A stretch of 40,902 nucleotides of DNA from Caballeronia telluris (GCF_001544495.1 NZ_FCNZ02000035.1:1-40902); one strand, 5' to 3'; shown: positions 17,513 to 25,721, counted from the stretch's first letter. The notes: a model not told the origin generated them from the sequence alone. Numbers and translations are program-made.

Positions 17513-18856
17513 ATGCCTAGAATTCGTTCGGTTCTTGCGCTGCTAATCGTGTCGGCCATAACGTTGAACGTCGGCAGGGTCGGCATCGCAGAAGCGACCG
17601 ACGGGGACCGTCCAGGCCGGTTTCGTCCGGTTGCGACCTTCACGCCGACCGACAACGCGGCGTTGATCGCACGCGGCGATTACCTCGCGAAGGCCGCGGA
17701 CTGCGCGGGCTGCCATACGGCGCCAAAGGGCGGCGCACCGTTTGCGGGCGGCCTGGGATTGGCGTCTCCATTCGGTACGATCGTCAGCAGCAACATCACG
17801 CCCGACTCGCAGTACGGTATCGGCGCCTACCGCTACGAAGAGTTTGCACGCACACTGCGCGAAGGCGTCGCACGCGGCGGAAAGCATTTGTACCCGGCAA
17901 TGCCCTATCCGTCGTACTCGAAGATTACGGACGACGATATGCGTGCGCTCTACGCGTACTTTATGCGCGGCGTTCAGCCCGTTCACACACAACCGCCTGC
18001 GACGGAGTTGCCTTTTCCGTTCAACCAGCGCTGGGTGTTGGCTTTCTGGAACCTGGCGTTCGTACCGAACGGTGTCTATGAGCCACGTAATGGGCGCGAT
18101 GCGCAGTGGAATCGCGGCGCTTACCTGGTGCAGGCACTGGGACACTGCGGCGCCTGCCACACGCCGCGCGGCCCGGCCTTTGAAGAGCGCGCCTACACGG
18201 AGAGCGAGGATGTTTATCTCACCGGCGGCGTAAATGATCATTGGTTTGCGCCCAATCTCACGGCGGATCCGGGTTCCGGGCTCGGACGCGTGCCGGCCGA
18301 GCACATTGCGTCGTTTCTCAAAAACGGTCACGGCGGCGGTCTGGTGACCTTTGGCAGCATGGTGCAGGTCGTGGAGGACAGCACCCAGTACCTGAGCGAC
18401 GCCGATCTGAACGCCATCGCCCGTTACCTGAAAAGCCTGCCAGCCCAGCGCCAATCAGGCACTTATGAGCCGCGTTCGTTGCGCGCTCGACAGGGTGTTG
18501 ATGCAATGCGAACGGGCGCGGTCCAACGTCCGGGCGCGGGCATTTTTTTGTCGTTCTGCGCTAAATGCCACCAGGCTGATGGGACAGGAAAGCCATTGAA
18601 GTTCCCGAGGCTCGCGGGCAATCCGGCCGTCCTTGCAGCGGACCCGACATCGCTGATTCGCCTCCTGGTCGAAGGAGGGCAAAGTCCCGAGACAGCGGGC
18701 GGCCCGCCGCCGGAGAAAATGCCCGCGTTTAACAAGAAGCTGACGAGCGAGGAGATGGCGCGGGTCCTGACGTTTGTTCGCAACACGTGGGGCAATAACG
18801 CGGCGCCCGTCACCACCCATCAAGTGACGGCGCTGCGCGACGGCATACATAAATGA
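17513..18856 (+). CDS. Tri-haem cytochrome c (dehydrogenase electron-transfer subunit type)
   Basis: This 447-aa exported cytochrome has an N-terminal signal helix (LALLIVSAITLNVG) and three CXXCH motifs: CAGCH (about residue 64), CGACH (about 212) and CAKCH (about 349). This layout is that of the cytochrome subunit of membrane-bound gluconate, sorbitol and alcohol dehydrogenases, which takes electrons from the flavoprotein or quinoprotein and reduces quinone or an oxidase. Here it sits directly after the oxidase genes and in the same cluster as a GMC flavoprotein and subunit 3, so it can plausibly link dehydrogenase to oxidase. It is a soluble periplasmic or C-terminally associated protein; no clear C-terminal helix is seen. 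ATG 17513 follows the previous stop by 4 bp. Confidence 0.9.
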   Translation: MPRIRSVLALLIVSAITLNVGRVGIAEATDGDRPGRFRPVATFTPTDNAALIARGDYLAKAADCAGCHTAPKGGAPFAGGLGLASPFGTIVSSNITPDSQYGIGAYRYEEFARTLREGVARGGKHLYPAMPYPSYSKITDDDMRALYAYFMRGVQPVHTQPPATELPFPFNQRWVLAFWNLAFVPNGVYEPRNGRDAQWNRGAYLVQALGHCGACHTPRGPAFEERAYTESEDVYLTGGVNDHWFAPNLTADPGSGLGRVPAEHIASFLKNGHGGGLVTFGSMVQVVEDSTQYLSDADLNAIARYLKSLPAQRQSGTYEPRSLRARQGVDAMRTGAVQRPGAGIFLSFCAKCHQADGTGKPLKFPRLAGNPAVLAADPTSLIRLLVEGGQSPETAGGPPPEKMPAFNKKLTSEEMARVLTFVRNTWGNNAAPVTTHQVTALRDGIHK

Positions 18857-18919
18857 AACGCCGCCGCAGCTTCGCGGATCGCCTGCATAGGCACCTGATA
18901 ACCAACGACGAGCATACCG

Positions 18920-19084
18920 ATGGACAAGCTAACACTCGAGGAGCGAATCCGCAAACGAGCCTATCAACTCTGGCAGCAAGACGGAAGCATGGAAGGCTGT
19001 GCCGACGAGTATTGGCGACAGGCGCGTGAGATGGTCGAACAGGAAATCATCGAGGAGAAGTCAAGACCGCAGCCGCAACGCTGA
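18920..19084 (+). CDS. DUF2934 domain small protein
   Basis: This 54-aa protein contains the DUF2934 pattern: ERIRKRAYQLWQQDGSMEG followed by ADEYWRQAREMV. It is a short, charged, helical protein common in Burkholderia and Rhizobiales, often near stress genes; its function is unknown. The start ATG 18920 has only a weak Shine-Dalgarno upstream. It lies 63 bp after the cytochrome gene on the same strand and could be the last gene of that transcript. Confidence 0.75.
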   Translation: MDKLTLEERIRKRAYQLWQQDGSMEGCADEYWRQAREMVEQEIIEEKSRPQPQR

Positions 19085-19147
19085 CGAACACCATCATTAG
19101 ACCATCAACATTTGGGCAGAACCGCATCGAAAAGACCCGTCATTGTA

Positions 19148-19168
19148 TGTCACAACGTGATATATAAT
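19148..19168 (+). promoter_or_regulatory. Palindromic operator plus TATAAT, copy b (upstream of a universal stress protein)
   Basis: The perfect core TCAC-AAC-GTGA spans 19150-19160. After two bases comes a perfect TATAAT at 19163-19168. Predicted transcription would start near 19175, about 50 nt before the stress protein start. No consensus -35 is visible 16-18 bp upstream. The arrangement is identical to the other copies. Confidence 0.7.
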
Positions 19169-19224
19169 GCGAAGGAGAGGCAGTCGACATCGAAGGCTCG
19201 TGGGAAAATCGCGTTGCAGGAGGC

Positions 19225-19767
19225 ATGATGGCCACATATCGCCGGATTCTATTGTGTTACAACGCCACGCGTGAGGGACGCTGCGCGTTGCGGCTGGGCG
19301 CCGCACTCGCTCAACAACTTGGCGCTGAGACACATCTCCTTGCGGTGTTGGACGACGCTGCGTGGTTAAGGGGCTTCGACGTCGTGCCGGCCGTACCCTT
19401 CAATCTGGAAGAAGAGTCCGCCAAAGAGGTCCTGGATGAAGGCGTCAAAAGGCTCGCCGAACTGGGCGTGGTCGCCATCGGCCACCTCGCGATCGGAAAT
19501 CCAATGAATCAAATACCGGCGTTTGCCGAAACGCTAAAGGTCGACCTCGTTGTCGTAGGCCACCATCGAAGCGGTCTTCTTTCACGCTGGTGGACTGGCC
19601 AGGACGATGGACGACTGCTGGACCGACTTTCGTGCAGCGTTCTCGTTGCGATGGATACAGGGAATCCCGAGGACGCTTGGACGGCGAACGATGAAGGCGT
19701 CTCGGCGGGCGATGAGGTGCGGGAGGTAGCGGCGCCACGGGTTGACGAGCACTCAGTTGTCCATTGA
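19225..19767 (+). CDS. Universal stress protein (UspA family), copy 1
   Basis: This 180-aa protein has a single USP domain: ILLCYNATREGRCALRLGAALA at the N-terminus, the acidic middle, then VDLVVVGHHRSG and LLDRLSCSVLVAM at the C-terminal side. The ATP-binding G-x2-G-x9-G(S/T) motif is altered. About 40 acidic, low-complexity residues extend past the domain. AGGAGG precedes two ATG codons (19225 and 19228), and the second has the better spacing. It carries its own palindromic promoter (copy b). A paralogue lies at 21279-21725 on the opposite strand. USPs support survival under starvation, low oxygen or redox stress. Confidence 0.9.
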   Translation: MMATYRRILLCYNATREGRCALRLGAALAQQLGAETHLLAVLDDAAWLRGFDVVPAVPFNLEEESAKEVLDEGVKRLAELGVVAIGHLAIGNPMNQIPAFAETLKVDLVVVGHHRSGLLSRWWTGQDDGRLLDRLSCSVLVAMDTGNPEDAWTANDEGVSAGDEVREVAAPRVDEHSVVH

Positions 19768-19922
19768 CTTTGCGAGCACCGATTACTCAGGAAACCGTGC
19801 GGCGTCTGATCAAACAGGCGCGCTTGGATCGCCTGAGGCTGCGCCCGCCAGACGCCGTTAAGTCGGCCGCGTCCATTTGCGCCCACACCCTGGCCCATCC
19901 CTAGCACCCCCATAAACTGCAC

Positions 19923-20825
19923 ATGCGCTATCTAACCATCGCCGACACCATTGGAAAAACCTCCCTCGTTCAGCTCGTGCGGCTTCCCGATGAAGCAATG
20001 CGGGAACGCAACAACGTCATCTTGGGGAAGTTGGAAGGCGGCAACCCAGCTGGTTCTGTGAAGGATCGCGCTGCGCTGTCCATGATCATGGGAGCCGAGC
20101 GGCGCGGTCAGATACATCACGCAGACGTGCTAATCGAGGCCACAAGCGGAAACACCGGAATCGCGCTGGCCATGACGGCAGCTTTTCGCGGGTACAAGAT
20201 GATGCTCGTCATGCCAGAAGATGTATCAGCAGAACGCCGCAGGAGTATGCGGGCGTACGGCGCTGAATTGATTCTGACCCCGGCCCAGGGCGGCATGGAG
20301 TTGGCGCGCGATGCCGCGACTCAGATGGCGCGCGAAGGTCGCGGCGTCGTTCTGGACCAGTTTTCCAACCCTGACAACCCTCTTGCCCACTATGAGACGA
20401 CCGGTCCGGAGATCTGGAACGATACGGGCGGCGCCGTTACGCATTTTGTTTCAGCGATGGGTACGACCGGCACGATTATGGGCGTGAGCCGTTATCTGAA
20501 AGAACGAAGCGCTGACACGCAGATAGTCGGCGTGCAACCAGAAGAGGGCGCTCGCATTCCAGGCATACGCAAATGGCCGACGCAGTACTTACCCGCTTTC
20601 TTTGATCCTCGCCGGATTGACCGAACTGAAAGTGTGAGCCAGTCGCAGGCTGAAGTGACCGCACGTCGTCTTGCCGCGATCGAAGGCATTTTTTGCGGAA
20701 TTTCCACGGGCGGAGCATGCGCGGTCGCACTGAGAATTGCTCAGGAGGTGGAAAATGCGACCATTGTCTTCGTCGTGTGCGATCGAGGTGATCGCTATCT
20801 CTCGACGGGCGCGTTCCCAGCCTGA
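19923..20825 (+). CDS. cysM: Cysteine synthase B (O-acetylserine sulfhydrylase)
   Basis: This 300-aa PLP enzyme of fold type II makes cysteine from O-acetylserine and sulfide, or S-sulfocysteine with thiosulfate. The PLP Lys is in NPAGSVKDRAA, the phosphate/substrate loop is TSGNTG, and the glycine-rich loop is SAMGTTGTIMG. The C-terminal CDRGDRYLSTGAFP is typical of CysM rather than CysK. The length is normal. It starts at ATG 19923 after a 155-bp gap that follows the stress protein gene and shows no palindrome and no clear Shine-Dalgarno. A Burkholderia genome usually has another cysM, so this could be a stress-linked second copy (inference). Confidence 0.92.
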   Translation: MRYLTIADTIGKTSLVQLVRLPDEAMRERNNVILGKLEGGNPAGSVKDRAALSMIMGAERRGQIHHADVLIEATSGNTGIALAMTAAFRGYKMMLVMPEDVSAERRRSMRAYGAELILTPAQGGMELARDAATQMAREGRGVVLDQFSNPDNPLAHYETTGPEIWNDTGGAVTHFVSAMGTTGTIMGVSRYLKERSADTQIVGVQPEEGARIPGIRKWPTQYLPAFFDPRRIDRTESVSQSQAEVTARRLAAIEGIFCGISTGGACAVALRIAQEVENATIVFVVCDRGDRYLSTGAFPA

Positions 20826-21047
20826 GCCGGCAGGAGCGAGTGCGATCCTGCGCTTTGTTGACGTTCGACCGTTATTGCCTGAAACGCAGTGCTCTGACTG
20901 GATTCGTTTGAGAGTGGCAAGTGCATACGCGCGGGTTTCTTTCGGAGCGACCGCGGACAGACGAAGTCATTCCGTGATGTAACTGTCGACTGAACGCACT
21001 TCAGACGTAGCCACACATGGGCCGGAAATGGAAGTGTCCGAGGTCCG

Positions 21048-21206
21048 TTATTTTTGCTGGTCTCCGGTCACACGCCTCGATCGCTCCTCAACCCGTTGAT
21101 GAGCCGTAAACGGATCTTCTTTAACACAACTCGACAAACCGAAACCGATGGCGGCGAGCAATACCAGCGCGAGGAAGAAGAGTACCCAGTAAAAGTGAAT
21201 GTCCAT
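21048..21206 (-). CDS. 52-aa single-helix membrane protein
   Basis: This short ORF begins MDIHFYWVLFFLALVLLA: an N-terminal hydrophobic helix followed by GLSSCVKEDPFTAHQRVEE and a charged tail. It lies 72 bp downstream of the second universal stress protein gene on the same strand. The Shine-Dalgarno is weak. The helix-then-charged composition argues for a real gene, but no family is recognised. The sequence from 20826 to 21047 holds nothing else that I can support. Confidence 0.45.
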   Translation of the reverse strand: MDIHFYWVLFFLALVLLAAIGFGLSSCVKEDPFTAHQRVEERSRRVTGDQQK

Positions 21207-21278
21207 TTCAATAGTAATATGCACCGAACCTACTTACGGCGCGTTTAAGCGGAACGCGACACTCTTCAGTCAAACAGG

Positions 21279-21725
21279 TCAAACTGACGCGACCGACGCG
21301 CTTTCGAACAATACACCGCAGGTCACACGGCGCAGCAGCAGCGTGGAATTGTCGCTCGTCCACCCGCGCGCAAATGCGCTTCCCGGGCTCTGCCCGATCA
21401 CAATCAGATCCGCCCTTACTATGTTCGCCAATCGGGAAACTTCATCGACAGGATTTCCCAACAGCAAGTGACCCGTTGCCGCGGCCGTCGAAGCGCGCAA
21501 CCTCTCCACGCCTTCATGAAGAATCGCCATGGCAGTCTTTTCGTCGAGATCGAATTCGACAGCGGGAAGCGGGTCGAAACCACCGGCGCCGCAGCAACAC
21601 TCGAGCACCGCTAACAAATGTGCTTCGGCGTTCAACTGGCGGACGAGCGCCGAACCGCATCGCAGCGAAGCTTGACCGCTTGCCGTACCGTCATAACAGA
21701 GAAGTATCCGATCGATTGAGGACAT
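21279..21725 (-). CDS. Universal stress protein (UspA family), copy 2
   Basis: This 148-aa USP domain protein is paralogous to the one at 19225: IDRILLCYDGTASGQASLR and LNAEAHLLAVLECCCGAGGF parallel the first copy, including the unusual PLPAVEFDLDEKTA region. The C-terminal part (ADLIVIGQSPGS, then LLLRRVTCGVL) retains the fold but not the full ATP motif. A CCC triplet at about residues 43-45 is unusual and could be redox-reactive. No palindromic promoter lies just upstream. It may be read from copy c together with the 61-aa gene 63 bp upstream, unless the inverted repeat at 21773-21797 ends that transcript. Confidence 0.88.
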   Translation of the reverse strand: MSSIDRILLCYDGTASGQASLRCGSALVRQLNAEAHLLAVLECCCGAGGFDPLPAVEFDLDEKTAMAILHEGVERLRASTAAATGHLLLGNPVDEVSRLANIVRADLIVIGQSPGSAFARGWTSDNSTLLLRRVTCGVLFESASVASV

Positions 21726-21772
21726 CGTTGAGGCCGTCGATGAGTCTCCACCGTTGACAAATCCGGTGGGCT

Positions 21773-21797
21773 ATTACCTGTTCGATGACTAGGTAAT
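21773..21797. repeat. Perfect inverted repeat overlapping a stop codon
   Basis: ATTACCT (21773-21779) and AGGTAAT (21791-21797) form 7-bp arms separated by 11 bp. The stop codon of the 61-aa gene lies at 21789-21791, at the inner edge of the right arm. There is no following T-tract, so an intrinsic terminator is unlikely. It could be an operator for the stress protein gene or a weak hairpin. Confidence 0.45.
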
Positions 21798-21974
21798 GAG
21801 CGGTACCGCCTCAATCAGCGCAAAACCGACTAATGCACCGATCGCGGCGCCTACGAGCTTAGGGTGCCATCGATCAAGGTGGATAGCGGCAAGGAGCGCA
21901 CCGACCAGAATGACGCCCAAAAGCGCGGACGCGATGATCAAATAACCGATCTCGAAGTCACTGGTAATAACCAT
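21789..21974 (-). CDS. 61-aa membrane protein with two helices
   Basis: This small protein has two hydrophobic segments, IGYLIIASALLGVILVGALL and KLVGAAIGALVGFALIEAV, separated by AIHLDRWHP. The start ATG 21974 has a strong GGGGGA Shine-Dalgarno. It has its own palindromic promoter (copy c) about 105 bp upstream. Gly/Ala-rich helix packing suggests oligomerisation; the function is unknown. Membership of the shared promoter set links it to the stress and redox genes around it. Confidence 0.72.
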   Translation of the reverse strand: MVITSDFEIGYLIIASALLGVILVGALLAAIHLDRWHPKLVGAAIGALVGFALIEAVPLIT

Positions 21975-22080
21975 GATCGTTCCCCCTTAGCCGGTCTACC
22001 TCGGCCACTGCTCGAAATCAGACCAGCACGACAGGCCCGCTTGCGAGCGGGCAGCGAAAACTGAACCAACCGACGATTTA

Positions 22081-22101
22081 ATTATAGATCACAACGTGAG
22101 G
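22081..22101 (-). promoter_or_regulatory. Palindromic operator plus TATAAT, copy c (upstream of the 61-aa membrane protein)
   Basis: The perfect core TCAC-AAC-GTGA occupies 22089-22099. On the minus strand two bases follow, then a perfect TATAAT (22086-22081). The predicted transcript starts near 22074, about 100 nt before the ATG of the 61-aa gene. No -35 consensus is visible. Confidence 0.7.
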
Positions 22102-22166
22102 TAATGTGTGAGGACGGACGGGCCTCAAAACCGGGTTTGTCTGCCAGTAACGCTTCAAGCATCGTC

Positions 22167-23942
22167 TCAGCCGCCGCGGCCCGCACGAAATAAACGCGTC
22201 TTCGACCCGCCTACGCGAATTCGCCGGAAGCGCTCGCGCTTGTGCTCTTCATCGAAATGGGCGAGCGACGGTTTCACGAGATCGCTGCGCGACACGATGC
22301 CGATCAGCCGCCGCGTCTCATTGTCCGCGACAACCGGCAGCCGTTCGAGGCCGTGGACGGCGAGCCGCGTCGCCACCAGCCGGCAGGTTTCGCCCGGCAG
22401 CGCGACGACCGGCGCCACACCGCGCAGCGCGGCGGCGACAGTCGTTTCCGCATCGAGCGCGAGCGTCGCCCGGTCGACCATGCCGATCACCGCGCCGTCG
22501 CGCACCGCCGGATACGCGCGATGCGTCTGCGCCTCGCCGAAGAAGGTCGCGAGCGCGTCGCGCGCGGTGAGGCCGGCGTCGATCGTCCGCACGCCGCGCG
22601 TCATGACCTCGTCGACGTGATGCCGCTCCAGCGGATCGACGCCATATTCGCGATAGATGTGATAGCCGCGCCGCGCGATCTTCTCCGTCATGATCGAGCG
22701 CTTCATGACGACGGTCGTGAAGCCGTGGGCGACGAGTGTCGCCGCGAGCAGCGGAAGGAGCGCGTTGACGTCGTGCGTAAGGCCGAACGCGAAGACGATC
22801 GCGGTGAGCGGCGCGCCCAGCGTGGCGCCGAGCGTCGCCGCCATGCAGACGAGCGGCCACAGCGCGGGCTCTCCGCCGGGCAGGACCGGCGCGAGCAGGG
22901 TGCCGAGTCCCGCGCCCAGCATCAGGAGCGGCGCGAGCACGCCGCCCGAAGTCCCCGACCCGAGCGCGACGACCCAGATGACTGCCTTCACGGCGAGGAT
23001 CGCGACTGCAACCTGCAACGCGACGTGCTGGTGCAGTAAATCGCCGATCACGTCGTAGCCGACGCCGAGCGCGCGCGGCTCGATGAATCCGCCGATGCCG
23101 ATCACGAGCCCGCCGATCGCGGGCCACCACATCCAGTGGACGGGGAGCTTGCCGAAGAGGTCCTCGGTCTTGTAGAGCGCCGCCGACAACCCGGACGCCA
23201 GCGCACCGGAGAGCAACCCCGCGATCACGCACGAAACGAGCGACAACGCGCCCGGCGGCGCCGTTACGAGCGGAAAGAGCGGCCCTTGCCCGAAGAACGC
23301 GACGCGCGCGAACCCCGCGACCGCGCACGCGAGCGCGACCGGCAGGAAGCTGCGCGGCCGCCATTCGAAGAGCAACAACTCGACGGCCAGCAGCACGGCG
23401 GCGACGGGCGTGCCGAACACGGCCGTCATGCCCGCGGCCGCTCCGGCGACGAGCAGCGTCTTGCGCTCCGCGGCGGTGACCTTCACGCATTGCGCGATCA
23501 GCGAGCCGAGCGCGCCGCCCGTCATGATGATCGGGCCTTCGGCACCGAACGGCCCGCCGCTGCCGATCACAATCCCCGACGACAGCGGTTTCAGCACCGC
23601 GACTTTCGGCGACATGCGGCTTTTGCCGAACAAGATCGCCTCGATCGCTTCGGGGATACCGTGGCCGCGAATCTTCTCGGAACCGAAGCGCGCCATCAGC
23701 CCGACGATGAGCCCGCCGGTAACCGGCACGACGATCACCCAGAGTCCGAGCGTGTTGTCAGCGGGCGAGCGGTCCGCGAACGAAAAGCTGCCGAAGAAAA
23801 AGAGGTTGGTGAACAGATGGATGAGGGAGAGCAGCACGAACGCGGCGAGCGTGGCGACAGCGCCGATCACGGCGGCGAGCGCGGAAATGCCGGGCAGCCG
23901 GGCGTTTGAGGCGAAATCGCGTTTTGATGAGTGAAGGCTCAT
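22167..23942 (-). CDS. ClC-type chloride channel/antiporter with C-terminal CBS pair
   Basis: This 591-aa protein has about ten or more membrane helices, then a cytoplasmic CBS pair (about 440-560). Anion-pathway motifs are present in modified form: GHGIP (93-97, usually GSGIP), GAEGP (133-137, usually GREGP, gating Glu E135 kept) and GSGTSGGVLAP. It would move chloride or another anion across the inner membrane, perhaps in exchange for protons. The CBS pair, ending IGIVSRSDLVKPS, suggests control by adenine nucleotides. It lies 17 bp downstream of the MarR gene and is probably co-transcribed from copy d. The gene looks more GC-rich at third codon positions than its neighbours, hinting at a separate origin. 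Confidence 0.93.
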   Translation of the reverse strand: MSLHSSKRDFASNARLPGISALAAVIGAVATLAAFVLLSLIHLFTNLFFFGSFSFADRSPADNTLGLWVIVVPVTGGLIVGLMARFGSEKIRGHGIPEAIEAILFGKSRMSPKVAVLKPLSSGIVIGSGGPFGAEGPIIMTGGALGSLIAQCVKVTAAERKTLLVAGAAAGMTAVFGTPVAAVLLAVELLLFEWRPRSFLPVALACAVAGFARVAFFGQGPLFPLVTAPPGALSLVSCVIAGLLSGALASGLSAALYKTEDLFGKLPVHWMWWPAIGGLVIGIGGFIEPRALGVGYDVIGDLLHQHVALQVAVAILAVKAVIWVVALGSGTSGGVLAPLLMLGAGLGTLLAPVLPGGEPALWPLVCMAATLGATLGAPLTAIVFAFGLTHDVNALLPLLAATLVAHGFTTVVMKRSIMTEKIARRGYHIYREYGVDPLERHHVDEVMTRGVRTIDAGLTARDALATFFGEAQTHRAYPAVRDGAVIGMVDRATLALDAETTVAAALRGVAPVVALPGETCRLVATRLAVHGLERLPVVADNETRRLIGIVSRSDLVKPSLAHFDEEHKRERFRRIRVGGSKTRLFRAGRGG

Positions 23943-23959
23943 GAGGCGTTGGGAACTCG

Positions 23960-24388
23960 TCAGTAGTCGATCTGAGGCACGCGGAAAGAGCCCTGCAGCG
24001 ACTTCAGTTCCGCGCGATGAAGTTGCGCGAGCCGCGCGAGCGCCTGCTCACCCGCCTTCTGCAAATGCACTTCGACCTGCCGCCGGTCCGTCTGACTGAC
24101 CTGGCGCCGCACGAGATCGAGCGCTTCGCACCGCGTGACAAGCGCGACGACCCCGTGGTGGTGCGACTGCAGTCGCTCGGCCAGTTCGCCGATGGTTGCC
24201 CAGTCGCGGCCAGGATAGCCGCGAATATGCAGCAGTAGCAGATACTGCAGCGGCGTAACGCCTTCCCCATGGGCGGCCTGTTCAGAGAAGCGCTCAAAGC
24301 GCCGCATCTGATACCGAAACGCTGAAAGTTGCTCGAAATCTTTTTTGGTTAAGTCGCGGGTCTCGCCGTGGGCAAGCTCTTTCATCAT
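23960..24388 (-). CDS. MarR family transcriptional regulator
   Basis: This 142-aa winged-helix protein has N-terminal dimerisation helices (to about 40), then LQYLLLLHIRGYPGRDWATIGELAERLQSHHHGVVALVTRCEALDLV covering the helix-turn-helix, the wing VRRQVSQTDRRQVEVHL with the conserved D-R pair, and a C-terminal dimer helix. MarR proteins bind palindromes as dimers and usually repress, with release by a ligand or by oxidation; there is no Cys in this protein, so a ligand is more likely. A palindrome with TATAAT (copy d) lies about 23 bp before the start, consistent with autoregulation. It is the only MarR gene in the window and the prime candidate for the eight shared operators. The ClC gene follows directly. 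Confidence 0.92.
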   Translation of the reverse strand: MMKELAHGETRDLTKKDFEQLSAFRYQMRRFERFSEQAAHGEGVTPLQYLLLLHIRGYPGRDWATIGELAERLQSHHHGVVALVTRCEALDLVRRQVSQTDRRQVEVHLQKAGEQALARLAQLHRAELKSLQGSFRVPQIDY

Positions 24389-24410
24389 GGTCTCAAACTC
24401 GCAAAGCGCA

Positions 24411-24431
24411 ATTATATGTCACAAAGTGATA
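24411..24431 (-). promoter_or_regulatory. Palindromic operator plus TATAAT, copy d (marR promoter)
   Basis: The perfect core TCAC-AAA-GTGA spans 24419-24429. On the minus strand two bases follow, then TATAAT (24416-24411). The predicted start is about 16-18 nt before the MarR ATG, so the leader is very short. Having the site in the regulator's own promoter is typical of MarR autorepression. Confidence 0.72.
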
Positions 24432-24470
24432 CGAACAGCCGATTCGCGGCTCGCGTAGAACGGCCCCTGT

Positions 24471-25643
24471 TTAGGCGGCGTGTCGCTGCGGCAATTGCGT
24501 TTGCCGATAGAGACCCGAGATCAGGTCAGCTTGTGTGATCATGCCGACCAGCCGCTCGTGCGGATCGACCACCGGAATGTGATGATGGCCGTAATTGGCG
24601 AAGAGCGGCACGAGCTCGGCAATCGGCCTCGCGCTGCTTACCGTGCAGACGTCTGTCGCCATCAATGCGCCGACGAGCCGCGGCGAACCGTCGTTGCCTG
24701 CGAACCAGCGGGCCGGGCGCCGCAAGAGTGCCCCCAACGGGCTAGCGGACGCGTCGCGCGCAAGGTCCGCGCGCGTCACGATGCCGACCACACGACCTTG
24801 CGCGTCAGCCACCGGCAGAGCCTTCACGGCACGACGGCTTAACAGGTCAGCAGCTGTTGCAGCCGTTGTTGTCGCGAAGATCGAGGCGACCGGATGGGAC
24901 ATGATCTCCCCGCAGGTCAACTCGCCGAAGCCGCGGATGTACGCTTGCAACTGCGCTTCGTTCACGACCGACTCGAAGTCGGCTGGATCGATGTCAAGCA
25001 TTTCACCGCGCCGCGCCAGCACCAGTTCCAGATCGGCCCGGGTGAAGCCCGGGTTCGTGGCGAGGTTCGAGGCCTGGCTTACCGCATTGCCTTTCAAGCT
25101 TTGTCCGGCGACGTGCGGATAGCGGTGGCCTGTCAGCGCATGGAACACGATCGCCGCTGCGAGCAAGGCGAACGACTGAATGAGGATCGGTTCGAACACA
25201 AAGCCGAAGCCCAACGAATGAATCGATGGACCGCCAAGGACCGCAGTGAGCGCCACCGCTCCAGACGGCGGGTGCACACACCGCAGTGTGAACATCGCGC
25301 AGATCGCCAAAGCGATAGCGAGCGCCGCCGCATCGACGGGGTCGGCGATCCAGGTCGCGCAGGCGACCCCAACCGTTGCCGACACGAGATTTCCGCCGAT
25401 AATTGACCAGGGCTGCGCAAGCGGACTCGCCGGCACGGCGAAGAGCAGCACGGCAGAGGCGCCCATCGGCGCGACAAGCAACGGAATGCTCGCCGACGAC
25501 CCAAGCAACAGATGCATCGTGCCGCCAGTGAAGCCGATCCCGATCAGCGCCCCGAGGCAGGAGCGAAGGCGTTCGGGCCATCTGACGGCAACTGACGACG
25601 GTGCAAAGCTGACAAGCCAGCCAACAAGTGAAGTGCGACTCAA
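24471..25643 (-). CDS. HPP family membrane protein with two CBS domains
   Basis: This 390-aa protein has an N-terminal HPP domain of about four to five helices with the signature RCVHPPSGAV (HPP at 124-126), followed by a cytoplasmic region with two CBS motifs (about 245-300 and 325-380). The second ends GHHHIPVVDPHERLVGMIT. HPP proteins include nitrite carriers of cyanobacteria and plastids; bacterial HPP-CBS fusions have no assigned substrate. The only in-frame start near the N-terminus is TTG 25643 with a weak Shine-Dalgarno. Copy e of the promoter palindrome lies about 80 bp upstream. Nearby flavohaemoglobin makes nitrite or another nitrogen oxyanion an attractive but unproven substrate. 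Confidence 0.88.
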   Translation of the reverse strand: MSRTSLVGWLVSFAPSSVAVRWPERLRSCLGALIGIGFTGGTMHLLLGSSASIPLLVAPMGASAVLLFAVPASPLAQPWSIIGGNLVSATVGVACATWIADPVDAAALAIALAICAMFTLRCVHPPSGAVALTAVLGGPSIHSLGFGFVFEPILIQSFALLAAAIVFHALTGHRYPHVAGQSLKGNAVSQASNLATNPGFTRADLELVLARRGEMLDIDPADFESVVNEAQLQAYIRGFGELTCGEIMSHPVASIFATTTAATAADLLSRRAVKALPVADAQGRVVGIVTRADLARDASASPLGALLRRPARWFAGNDGSPRLVGALMATDVCTVSSARPIAELVPLFANYGHHHIPVVDPHERLVGMITQADLISGLYRQTQLPQRHAA

Positions 25644-25721
25644 GTTTACTCAGGCAGAAGTGCAAGCAAAGGGACCCACCTTAGGGGCAACAGCATCAGC
25701 CGGCAAAGGAGCCATTAGAAA

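Noticed and set aside
22318..23490. 390-codon minus-strand ORF inside the ClC gene
   Set aside because: Arg/Ala-rich shadow caused by high GC; the ClC frame has clear motifs.
23136..23909. 257-codon plus-strand ORF opposite the ClC gene
   Set aside because: Composition is dominated by Glu/Arg, typical of an antisense shadow.
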